Shown piece by piece: positions 1 to 5,533 of a stretch of 5,533 nucleotides of DNA. Each line of letters begins with the position of its first letter. Positions within the stretch are counted from its first letter, which is position 1. Under the pieces are notes generated by a model. It did no database searches. It was not told where the DNA came from and saw nothing but the letters and a program-made list of their open reading frames with translations. The translations under genes were made by a program, and so were the position numbers. The DNA comes from Erysipelotrichaceae bacterium (GTDB taxonomy: Bacteria; Bacillota_I; Bacilli_A; Erysipelotrichales; Erysipelotrichaceae), in assembly GCA_020026035.1 (NCBI GenBank), contig JAHHRC010000091.1, positions 1 to 5,533 of the forward strand, given 5' to 3'.

Positions 1-484
1 GTTTCGAAGAATCAACATTAACACGTTTACTTACCACAATAAACTTCGAGAAATGATCCGTCTCTACAATCAATTGCTTATTCATACGATCATGAACTAC
101 CGAATCTAACTTACGACTCTTAAGCACATTTGCATCATCGTAATACACATGATACACCTGCAAATCATCACGCGCATTCAACGCATCACTCAACGCAATC
201 GCAAACTTCTCTTTGTTTGGGAAGCGATGTAATTCATGCTCAACGCCGTCTACCTTCACAAGCACTCTTGTGTCCACAACAACATGCGTTTCAACAGCTT
301 CCCCATTCAGCAATGACTTAAACGCATCCATTTCCTCACGATTCAACGAAACCTCACTCTGCGCAAACCGACGTTCCACATTCTTCGTTCCATCAATCGC
401 CTTAACAAAAGCCGCTTCCGCATCCGTCAAGTCACCAACCGTCTTAAGTCCTTCATACATCTTCATCACATCATCACTATAAGA
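1..484 (-). other. C-terminal module with ETDHFS motif (residues 1603 to window edge)
   Basis: Composition returns to that of a folded domain after the stalk. First comes a probably helical part (YSDDVMKMYEGLK, LTDAEAAFVKAI), then a beta-rich part: ETHVVVDTRVLVKVDG, LQVYHVYYDD and QLIVETDHFSKFIVV. An ETDHFS-type end is a recurrent feature of extracellular proteins of Bacillota, often close to the cell-wall anchor or C-terminus. I do not recognise a named family for the whole segment. It runs off the window, so a sorting signal such as LPXTG can be neither seen nor excluded. Confidence 0.6.
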
Positions 485-3400
485 CTTCTTAGCAGGTTCC
501 TTATTCTTTTCAATTGGCTGTTTCACTTCTTCATCTTTCTTCGTATCAATTGTAGGTGTTTCTTCTTTCTTTGAAGGTTCCTGAGTTTCTTTCTGTGGCT
601 TTTCTTCCACCTGTGGTTTTTCCACATTTTCTTCCTTTGGCTTTTCTTTTGATTCTGAAGATTCCACATTTTCTTCCTTCGGTTTTTCTTGCGCCTCTTC
701 CTTCGGTTTTTCTTGCGTTTCTTCCTTTGGTTTTTCTTGTGTGTCATCCTTCGGCTTTTCTTCGACTTCTTTTTGATCTTCCGGAACTTCTTCCGTTTTT
801 TCAGGTTCGACACTAGGTGTGTCTACGCTTTCGCCTTCCCCTTCTTTCGGCTTTTCAACTTCATCCTTTTTATCATCAATCGAAGGTTCAACACTTTCCG
901 ATTGTCCGTTTTCTTTTGGATTTTCGTCGGTATTTTCCGAAGGATTTGTTTCTTCTGTTTCTTTCGTTTCACCACTTAGCTTTTCGGCATCTGGATTCAC
1001 TTCTACTTCTGGTTGAGTTTCTTCGACTTTCGTTTCACCTGTTTCTTCAACCTTCGTGTTTTCTTCTTCCTTTTCTGGAACCGGTAGTTCTTTTTCTTGT
1101 TCCGAAGGTGTGGATGGTTCTTTTTCTTCTTGTTTTTCTTCTTCCACAACACTACCTTTCAATAAACGCTTTTCTGCAGCTGACGCAAAGAGTTTGTTTG
1201 GCACATTGCTTACTGCATCAAGAACTTCAAACTTGACTTCTTTTACAAGGTATTCTTTGTTTTCATCAAACTTCAAAATCTGCCATTCCCCATTGTTTGG
1301 ATCTAACACACCTTCCTGTGTCACTTCTTGCCAATCTGCAGATTCATCCTCTTTGACATACACCTTGTACTTCTTAATCGCACCATTTCCACCATTTCTT
1401 CCAAGGTAGCGAATTCCGCTTACACTCGTCTTTTCATCAAGCGTAAATACAAGATAATGAAGATTTCGATCTGAACCAGCATAGTCCGTATGCCATAAGG
1501 TATTCATTCGATTATCAAACAAGAGATTTGGATCCCCTTCATTCGCATTACCAACATGATAATTTCCAGCACTCACACTGACATGATCAAGTGGCACATC
1601 GTTTTTCGAACTTGATTCCTCGGTCACAACACTAAAGTCACTTAGAATCTTTTCACCTAATACCTTTAAATCCTTACTGGACGCAACTTCTTGATAGTCT
1701 TTCTTGTCTAATGTCCAATTCCATTCCCATACAAACCAATTTGGATTTTGTACAGATTGCCCATTTAGTTCATTCACACGATTCGCAATCCACATTTCCC
1801 AACGTTTCTTATAGAAATCATCAATCAATCCGGACCATTGTCGATTGGAATAATCATGTAGTCTTCCAGTTTCTGCTTGGTTGAAAGACCCCCACGTTGT
1901 AATCAATGCCTTGGCATTCCACATATAAACATCTTTTGCAAAGTCATCCGCATTGCTTGCCAAACGCTTCGCTTGATTCGTCCAAGTACCAAGTAAATAA
2001 TACGAACTCGTACTTGTGACCTCTTCCATTGCATCAATCATCGCCATAAACGTCGCACTTTCCTTTTGGAAGGCATCGACATCTTGATTTTGATACGCAC
2101 GTTTCATCTTCCCTAATTGATTCTGAGCGGAATTACTCAATACCTGTTGTAAGATCGTCGCAAGATCATAACGATAACCTGCACTGTCCTTCAACACATC
2201 GTAATCTTCAAGCAATAAACTTGCAGCTTTTTCGAATTCTGCCTTGTCGTATCCAATGATTGAATTTCCCCATGCCGAAGCTGCTTGAATATCAAACCGT
2301 GGACGAGCATTCACAACATTCTCTGGAGCCCCTTGCCCACGCATATTCAAAGCCCCTTTATACACCGTATCCTTTAGTATCAAAAGTGATTCATACGCCG
2401 CTTTACTATCACTTCCATAGCGTCTTTTCGCATACGCTTTTAACCATGCATCTAATTCCAATCGCTCATAGTGACTCGCATCGTCTTGCCAAATCGTTTC
2501 AAAGAAATAATCATACAACAATGGATTATTCACACTCGCTTCTGGAGTAATGCCAATACCAGCCACATGCGCTTGCGCATTAAACACTTCCGGAATGCGT
2601 TGTTCTAAGTAATCAAGATGGCCATGTAAGCCAAGACGACCACCAAAGTTATTCAACATACAATACACCCATGGTGTACCATCAAACTCTGCTTTCCTAC
2701 CATAAGCAATTGTACTTGGCTCATTGTAATGCGGTGTCTTTTCGGCATACAAATCAAGTACTAAGGCATTGTCACGATGCCCTTCAAGCCCAGCTAATAA
2801 GGCACTCGTTGGATTTCCTTGCCAAGACTGAATAATCCAAACCGCATCATTTCCGTTTTCTTCAAGCATCGCATCCATCACACCACGAGCAATCACCGTT
2901 GGAGACATACCACCGGTCTTACCACCTTCATGGAATGGATCTGTCGCAAAGTACTTCGCACTTCCATACAATTCTTTTTGTGCTTCATAGAACAACTTTG
3001 CATACTTCCGATACGTATCACTATCCGTTTTCAACATATCCGGGCGTTGGAACGCACACCATTCCCCTTGCTTAATCACATTTCGATACGCAGCTTCATC
3101 ATGTTCTGCTAAATCATTTGGAACCATTCCACTATAGCCTTGTAAGACTGGCTCCATTCCTAATCTACGCATCACAACGTGATTCTTACGAGCCAATTCA
3201 GTACGTTCTTCAAACCAAGAATCATGAATCGGCCCACCAAAGCCAGACAAATTCGCCATATATGCCCACGCATAGTAAGCAGGTCCTGCAATAAAGTCCT
3301 TCGCATCTTCATGAGAGTAGCCAAGCTTTCCTAAGAAACGACGCCAAACCTCTTCCTGTGCCGTTGCGTCTAAGACAACATTCACACCATTTAACGCCAA

Positions 3401-5290
3401 CCAATCAAGCTCATCACGCCACTCTTTCTCACCATAAAACGGCATCGAATACGATAACGTACAATAGTTATACGCATAGCGTACCTTCGCCTTTGTTTCT
3501 TTCATGATTGAATGTTCTACAACAGGCATAGTACTTGGCATTTTCACTTGATCTCCAACCTGTGAGACATTCACAAAACACATATACTTCAAATAATGAT
3601 TCAATCCCATCGCAAGGGAAACACCGGTATTTCCTTTGATCTGTGTTCTTCCATTCACACTTGAAATCTCAAAGAAATCCAAACCATTCCCCTTTGGATT
3701 TTCTGTTAATACAAAGTCAAACCAATCAACATACATCGCACCTAATCGACGCTCTACAATTGCCTTTACTTCATTGATCGTATCTTCTTGGGTAATCGTT
3801 CCTTCTACATATGGTTCAACAGCGATTTCCGGTCGACTTTGAAGCGGTGAATTGGTTTCCACACCCTTCACACGCACCTCATGAAGAATCGCTTGTGGAC
3901 TTGTGGATTGATAGGTCACATAGACACGTACATACCGCGCCTCAACACCATCAACCGCAAACACATCCCCATCCAATGGACAAGCTTCCGTTGTATTCTT
4001 CTCAGTCAAATACGTAAAGTCGCGCCCATTTAAACTCGTATAAATCTTAAAGTTACTATATCCAGTTGAAGGTGTTACAACGATAATCTCACTCAGATTG
4101 TAGTTTTCTGTAAGATCAATATCGCAATACGCTGGATACATCGAACTACTCCAAGCACTCTTCAAACTACCATCGACAATCGCATTCGCAGAACGCCGGT
4201 TCGTATTGGTATGCACCGGCTTTTGGAACGCAATACTATCTAGATCTTCTACTTTGATTTCACTTCCAAATACTGCAACTTCGGCAATTGCAGGCCAACC
4301 AATTCCAGCTCTTCCATTTACAACATTTGTTGTCTTATGCATCAAAATCTTAAGACCACGATAACTTCCCTCATTAAACGTCACATCCACTTCCGACTTC
4401 TTCAATCGATTCGCCGTCAAATGATTCGCAAGAGCTACTTCACTTCCATCCTCTAACATTCCAAACACACTAAACTCAAATCCATACGAATATGGATCTG
4501 TATCTAAATGTTCAAAGGAAATCGTACAAGCATCCATTTGTCGTACATCATCAAATTCCAACTTCACCCATTTTTCCGCATTCAAAGGCCCATTGTGGAA
4601 CTTATACAACGTACTTGTATCTTGATCCGTTAAATACGAACGCGTATTCTGTAATTCGTTTCCATCGGTAGATACCGTTGCTTGAGACGCAATATTGTTG
4701 TAATTAGAAAGCTTCACATCCTTCTTTGCAATAATCTCAATCTCACGTAGCGAAGGCCATAAGGTAAATGCTTTATGCCTTGCGCCTTGTACAAATCTAG
4801 GATTACTTACTTTCACATACACATCCGACGCCGAAACAGCTACATCCTGTTCCACAACAACATCACTGCCTAAAACAGCAGTCTTCTTTTGACCAAACGG
4901 AATCAAATCACTCGTAATTCCGTTCTGCGCATAAAAGACTTCCACATCTACCTGTGTATCATTCCAATCACGCGATCCTAAATACACATTGACTCTAGAT
5001 ACATTTGCACTTTCCTCAAGTTTCAAATGCACATTGATCATCTGATGAGGAATATCTTTGAACGACATTCGATATTGCCAATCCGTATCCAAATTCCCAT
5101 CGATAAGTTGATTCGCTTGATTTTGGTTGTTTTCAACCTCAATCAAAGCGGTCGTCGCAACATTACTTTCAACACTTTTTGCTTGAACCACACTTTTTGG
5201 CATTATCCCTAAACTCGCTAGTACAACCATACAAGCTAATACCAACCGAAAAAGTGCAGCCCCTTTATATTCCTTTAGCGTATGTTTCAT
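1..5290 (-). CDS. Secreted multi-modular GH89 alpha-N-acetylglucosaminidase, 3' end beyond the window
   Basis: The product is expected to remove terminal alpha-linked GlcNAc from host glycans outside the cell (mucin GlcNAc-alpha-1,4-Gal in the C. perfringens relative, heparan sulfate in human NAGLU). The frame is open for 1,763 codons. The start is secure: an in-frame TGA directly precedes this ATG and AGGGAGGG lies 7 nt upstream. Residues 1-37 are a signal peptide: K/R-rich head, hydrophobic core around 16-30, cleavage probably after VQA37. CBM32/F5/8C-like modules lie at about 41-190, 193-342 and 353-477. The GH89 N-domain (489-600) has GNTGVSLAMGLNHYL at 553. The barrel (604-960) has RYAYNYCTLSYS, DELDWLALNGVN, DPFHEGG (E788), NNFGGRLGLHG and GIGITPEASVNNP (E917). 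The helical C-domain (965-1200) has YRYDL, LLGTW and W1133. A fourth CBM32-like module (1232-1381), an EKP-rich linker (1383-1602) and an ETDHFS module follow. Family assignment is very secure by motif match to NAGLU; the exact substrate and the missing C-terminus are not known. Confidence 0.96.
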   Translation of the reverse strand, partial: MKHTLKEYKGAALFRLVLACMVVLASLGIMPKSVVQAKSVESNVATTALIEVENNQNQANQLIDGNLDTDWQYRMSFKDIPHQMINVHLKLEESANVSRVNVYLGSRDWNDTQVDVEVFYAQNGITSDLIPFGQKKTAVLGSDVVVEQDVAVSASDVYVKVSNPRFVQGARHKAFTLWPSLREIEIIAKKDVKLSNYNNIASQATVSTDGNELQNTRSYLTDQDTSTLYKFHNGPLNAEKWVKLEFDDVRQMDACTISFEHLDTDPYSYGFEFSVFGMLEDGSEVALANHLTANRLKKSEVDVTFNEGSYRGLKILMHKTTNVVNGRAGIGWPAIAEVAVFGSEIKVEDLDSIAFQKPVHTNTNRRSANAIVDGSLKSAWSSSMYPAYCDIDLTENYNLSEIIVVTPSTGYSNFKIYTSLNGRDFTYLTEKNTTEACPLDGDVFAVDGVEARYVRVYVTYQSTSPQAILHEVRVKGVETNSPLQSRPEIAVEPYVEGTITQEDTINEVKAIVERRLGAMYVDWFDFVLTENPKGNGLDFFEISSVNGRTQIKGNTGVSLAMGLNHYLKYMCFVNVSQVGDQVKMPSTMPVVEHSIMKETKAKVRYAYNYCTLSYSMPFYGEKEWRDELDWLALNGVNVVLDATAQEEVWRRFLGKLGYSHEDAKDFIAGPAYYAWAYMANLSGFGGPIHDSWFEERTELARKNHVVMRRLGMEPVLQGYSGMVPNDLAEHDEAAYRNVIKQGEWCAFQRPDMLKTDSDTYRKYAKLFYEAQKELYGSAKYFATDPFHEGGKTGGMSPTVIARGVMDAMLEENGNDAVWIIQSWQGNPTSALLAGLEGHRDNALVLDLYAEKTPHYNEPSTIAYGRKAEFDGTPWVYCMLNNFGGRLGLHGHLDYLEQRIPEVFNAQAHVAGIGITPEASVNNPLLYDYFFETIWQDDASHYERLELDAWLKAYAKRRYGSDSKAAYESLLILKDTVYKGALNMRGQGAPENVVNARPRFDIQAASAWGNSIIGYDKAEFEKAASLLLEDYDVLKDSAGYRYDLATILQQVLSNSAQNQLGKMKRAYQNQDVDAFQKESATFMAMIDAMEEVTSTSSYYLLGTWTNQAKRLASNADDFAKDVYMWNAKALITTWGSFNQAETGRLHDYSNRQWSGLIDDFYKKRWEMWIANRVNELNGQSVQNPNWFVWEWNWTLDKKDYQEVASSKDLKVLGEKILSDFSVVTEESSSKNDVPLDHVSVSAGNYHVGNANEGDPNLLFDNRMNTLWHTDYAGSDRNLHYLVFTLDEKTSVSGIRYLGRNGGNGAIKKYKVYVKEDESADWQEVTQEGVLDPNNGEWQILKFDENKEYLVKEVKFEVLDAVSNVPNKLFASAAEKRLLKGSVVEEEKQEEKEPSTPSEQEKELPVPEKEEENTKVEETGETKVEETQPEVEVNPDAEKLSGETKETEETNPSENTDENPKENGQSESVEPSIDDKKDEVEKPKEGEGESVDTPSVEPEKTEEVPEDQKEVEEKPKDDTQEKPKEETQEKPKEEAQEKPKEENVESSESKEKPKEENVEKPQVEEKPQKETQEPSKKEETPTIDTKKDEEVKQPIEKNKEPAKKSYSDDVMKMYEGLKTVGDLTDAEAAFVKAIDGTKNVERRFAQSEVSLNREEMDAFKSLLNGEAVETHVVVDTRVLVKVDGVEHELHRFPNKEKFAIALSDALNARDDLQVYHVYYDDANVLKSRKLDSVVHDRMNKQLIVETDHFSKFIVVSKRVNVDSSK
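485..1144 (-). repeat. Glu/Lys/Pro/Thr-rich low-complexity linker (residues 1383-1602)
   Basis: This 220-residue coding stretch is made almost only of E, K, P, T, Q, S, V, D and N, and has no aromatic residue or cysteine. It is expected to be an extended, highly charged stalk or cell-wall-spanning spacer. At DNA level the coding strand is strongly purine-rich because GAA, GAG, AAA and AAG codons dominate, so the plus strand reads as long T/C tracts. This produces long open frames rich in F, L and S on the opposite strand that are not genes. Confidence 0.95.
662..757 (-). repeat. Four tandem 24-bp (8-residue) repeats, KPKEETQE type
   Basis: Residues 1512-1543 are four head-to-tail copies: KPKDDTQE, KPKEETQE, KPKEEAQE and KPKEENVE. 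The DNA core CCTTYGG on the plus strand recurs at 676, 700, 724 and 748, an exact 24-bp period. Looser copies continue to residue 1571 (KP pairs at 1550, 1558 and 1564), with KEKPKEENVE recurring at a 42-bp offset. Since 24 bp is eight codons, gain or loss of a unit keeps the frame. Confidence 0.9.
1148..1597 (-). other. C-terminal CBM32-like module (residues about 1232-1381)
   Basis: The module has the signature seen in CBM32 modules attached to sialidases and hexosaminidases of host-associated Gram-positive bacteria: NLLFDNRMNTLWHTDYAG, then YLVFTLDE, SGIRYLGRNGGNGAIKKYKV, and a closing FASAAEKRLL strand. It follows the helical GH89 C-domain and precedes the charged stalk. It is expected to bind a terminal sugar and keep the catalytic core close to polymeric glycan. 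Confidence 0.8.
2411..3481 (-). other. GH89 catalytic barrel (residues about 604-960)
   Basis: This is the catalytic core of the enzyme. Motifs follow the order in human NAGLU: RYAYNYC (human RYYQNVC), LDWLALNGVN (human IDWMALNGIN), GPAYYAWAYMANL (human GPAFLAWGRMGNL), DPFHEGG (human DTFNEM), LVLDLYAE (human LVLDLFAE), CMLNNFGG (human CMLHNFGG), TPEASVNN (human APEGISQN) and RRYG. E788 in DPFHEGG and E917 in TPEASVNN align with human E316 and E446, the acid/base and nucleophile pair of this retaining family. Their separation is 129 residues here and 130 in the human enzyme. Both glutamates are present and no stop or frameshift interrupts the domain, so the enzyme is predicted to be active. 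The position before the first glutamate is His787, where the human protein has Asn. Confidence 0.93.
3860..4234 (-). other. Third N-terminal CBM32 / F5/8C module (residues about 353-477)
   Basis: This is a clear F5/8C pattern: ANAIVDGSLKSAWSSS, then YCDIDLTENYNLSEIIV, FKIYTSLNGRDFTYL, ARYVRVYVTY and a closing ILHEVRVKG strand. It lies immediately before the GH89 N-terminal domain. An N-terminal CBM32 in front of GH89 is also known in the C. perfringens enzyme. Confidence 0.8.
4265..4714 (-). other. Second N-terminal F5/8C-like module (residues about 193-342)
   Basis: This is a divergent beta-sandwich module. It ends in WPAIAEVAVFG, close in form to the WPSLREIEII end of the module before it. 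Its early part has TRSYLTDQDTSTLYKF in place of the usual DGxxxTxW signature, and WVKLEFDD is the expected first core strand. Calling it carbohydrate-binding rests mainly on position and fold pattern. Confidence 0.5.
4813..5170 (-). other. First N-terminal F5/8C-like (CBM32-like) module (residues about 41-190)
   Basis: The module directly follows the signal peptide. It has the discoidin-fold pattern of an early LIDGNLDTDW element, a central RVNVYLGSRDWN strand and a closing WPSLREIEII strand. Such modules usually bind terminal galactose, GlcNAc or related sugars. The match is weaker than for the third and fourth modules, so the boundaries and ligand are uncertain. Confidence 0.6.
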
Positions 5291-5297
5291 TCATTTT

Positions 5298-5305
5298 CCC
5301 TCCCT
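5298..5305 (-). promoter_or_regulatory. Ribosome binding site of the GH89 gene
   Basis: AGGGAGGG on the minus strand lies 7 nt before the ATG at 5290. A second ATG at 5294, only 3 nt from the site, is in another frame and reaches a stop after nine codons. Spacing therefore supports 5290 as the start. Confidence 0.85.
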
Positions 5306-5369
5306 ATCCTTACACATACACAAAATACATATCACTGATGATCTATTTCACTAACACAATCTTGTATAA

Positions 5370-5399
5370 ATTATAATGCAGCAAATCCATCAAAACCAA
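5370..5399 (-). promoter_or_regulatory. Probable sigma-A-type promoter of the GH89 gene
   Basis: A perfect TATAAT (-10) lies at 5375-5370 on the minus strand. The best -35 candidate is TTGGTT at 5399-5394, with an 18-bp spacer and only three of six consensus bases. Predicted transcription would begin near 5363, giving a leader of about 70 nt. Position after the upstream terminator supports an own promoter. The weak -35 suggests low basal or activator-dependent expression, which is inference. Confidence 0.5.
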
Positions 5400-5458
5400 G
5401 AACCCTAAGCCTAAATCGAACACTTTACCATAGAAATAAAACGCCATGCCAACCAATC

Positions 5459-5484
5459 AAAAAAGCGAAGTTCTCACTCCGCTT
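5459..5484 (-). terminator. Rho-independent terminator of the upstream gene
   Basis: On the minus strand AAGCGGAGT pairs with ACTTCGCTT (9 bp with one G-T pair) around a GAGA loop of GNRA type, followed by six T. The stem begins within the TAA stop codon of the upstream gene. It should end transcription before the GH89 gene, so the two are probably not one operon. Confidence 0.85.
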
Positions 5485-5533
5485 ATCCTTCAATCACAAA
5501 CTCATCAAACGCCTTCAAGCGTTCCTTTTCACC
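5483..5533 (-). CDS. C-terminal 16 codons of an upstream gene, function unknown
   Basis: A reading frame enters from the right window edge and ends in TAA at 5485-5483. It reads GEKERLKAFDEFVIEG, a charged, probably helical tail. The frame is supported by the stop lying directly at the base of a good terminator hairpin. Too little is visible to assign a family. It has the same direction as the GH89 gene but is separated by the terminator and 192 bases. Confidence 0.65.
   Translation of the reverse strand, partial: GEKERLKAFDEFVIEG

Noticed and set aside
523..813. Minus-strand open frame of 96 codons, K/R-rich
   Set aside because: It is a shifted-frame reading of the same purine-rich repeats, giving K/R/N-rich nonsense with no ribosome binding site of its own.
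1081..1095. LPVPE in the stalk as a sortase motif
   Set aside because: It is not LPXTG, is followed by hundreds of further residues, and lacks the hydrophobic segment and basic tail of a sorting signal.
556..1409. Several open frames on the plus strand (556-816, 689-979, 817-1236, 1056-1409) rich in F, L and S
   Set aside because: They are the reverse complement of the E/K codons of the stalk and adjoining module. They lack ribosome binding sites and domain signatures, and overlap a secure GH89 gene.
2260..4017. Plus-strand frames at 2260-2550, 2819-3112, 3636-3842 and 3811-4017
   Set aside because: All are antisense to GH89 catalytic, N-domain or CBM sequence that has clear family motifs; none shows a protein-like pattern.
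5229..5245. Possible lipobox around Cys20 (LVLAC) in the signal peptide
   Set aside because: Leu at the -2 position does not fit a lipobox and the hydrophobic core continues past the cysteine to M30. The VQA37 signal peptidase I site is better.
5331..5342. Short inverted repeat ATCA-N4-TGAT in the leader as an operator
   Set aside because: Only four paired bases in AT-rich sequence, which is expected by chance; no known operator consensus such as cre is matched.
5343..5447. Small minus-strand ORF of 34 codons in the intergenic region (MAFYFYGKVFDLG...), hydrophobic
   Set aside because: No ribosome binding site precedes it, it starts right after the terminator T-tract, and it contains the predicted -10 box. 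A chance frame is more likely, though a leader peptide cannot be fully excluded.

Overview
The window is almost entirely one very long minus-strand gene. It starts at 5290 and is still open at base 1, giving 1,763 codons without a stop. The product is a secreted, multi-modular alpha-N-acetylglucosaminidase of glycoside hydrolase family GH89, the family of human NAGLU and the Clostridium perfringens mucin-active enzyme. No gene on the plus strand is supported; its open frames are antisense shadows.

Layout in the direction of transcription (right to left): the last 16 codons of another minus-strand gene (5533-5483); a rho-independent terminator that overlaps that stop codon (5484-5459); an intergenic stretch with a plausible promoter (5399-5370) and a strong ribosome binding site (5305-5298); then the GH89 gene. 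The protein reads as: signal peptide (1-37), three F5/8 type C / CBM32-like beta-sandwich modules (about 41-190, 193-342, 353-477), GH89 N-terminal domain (489-600), catalytic barrel (604-960, with E788 and E917 as the probable catalytic pair), GH89 C-terminal helical domain (965-1200), a fourth CBM32-like module (1232-1381), a 220-residue Glu/Lys/Pro-rich linker with 8-residue tandem repeats (1383-1602), and a C-terminal module with an ETDHFS motif (1603 to the window edge). Any cell-wall anchor would lie beyond base 1.

The organism is probably a low-to-moderate GC Gram-positive bacterium (Bacillota). The evidence is the GGGAGGG-type ribosome binding site, the AT-leaning codons, the Gram-positive style export signal, and the EKP-rich stalk typical of surface proteins. 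A host-associated commensal such as an Erysipelotrichia or Clostridia member would fit, but the sequence does not fix the genus.

The single complete theme is host glycan breakdown outside the cell: carbohydrate-binding modules hold the enzyme on mucin or a related glycan, the GH89 core removes terminal alpha-linked GlcNAc, and the stalk probably spaces the enzyme from the cell surface. I see no sign of a mobile element, CRISPR array, RNA gene or phage gene.
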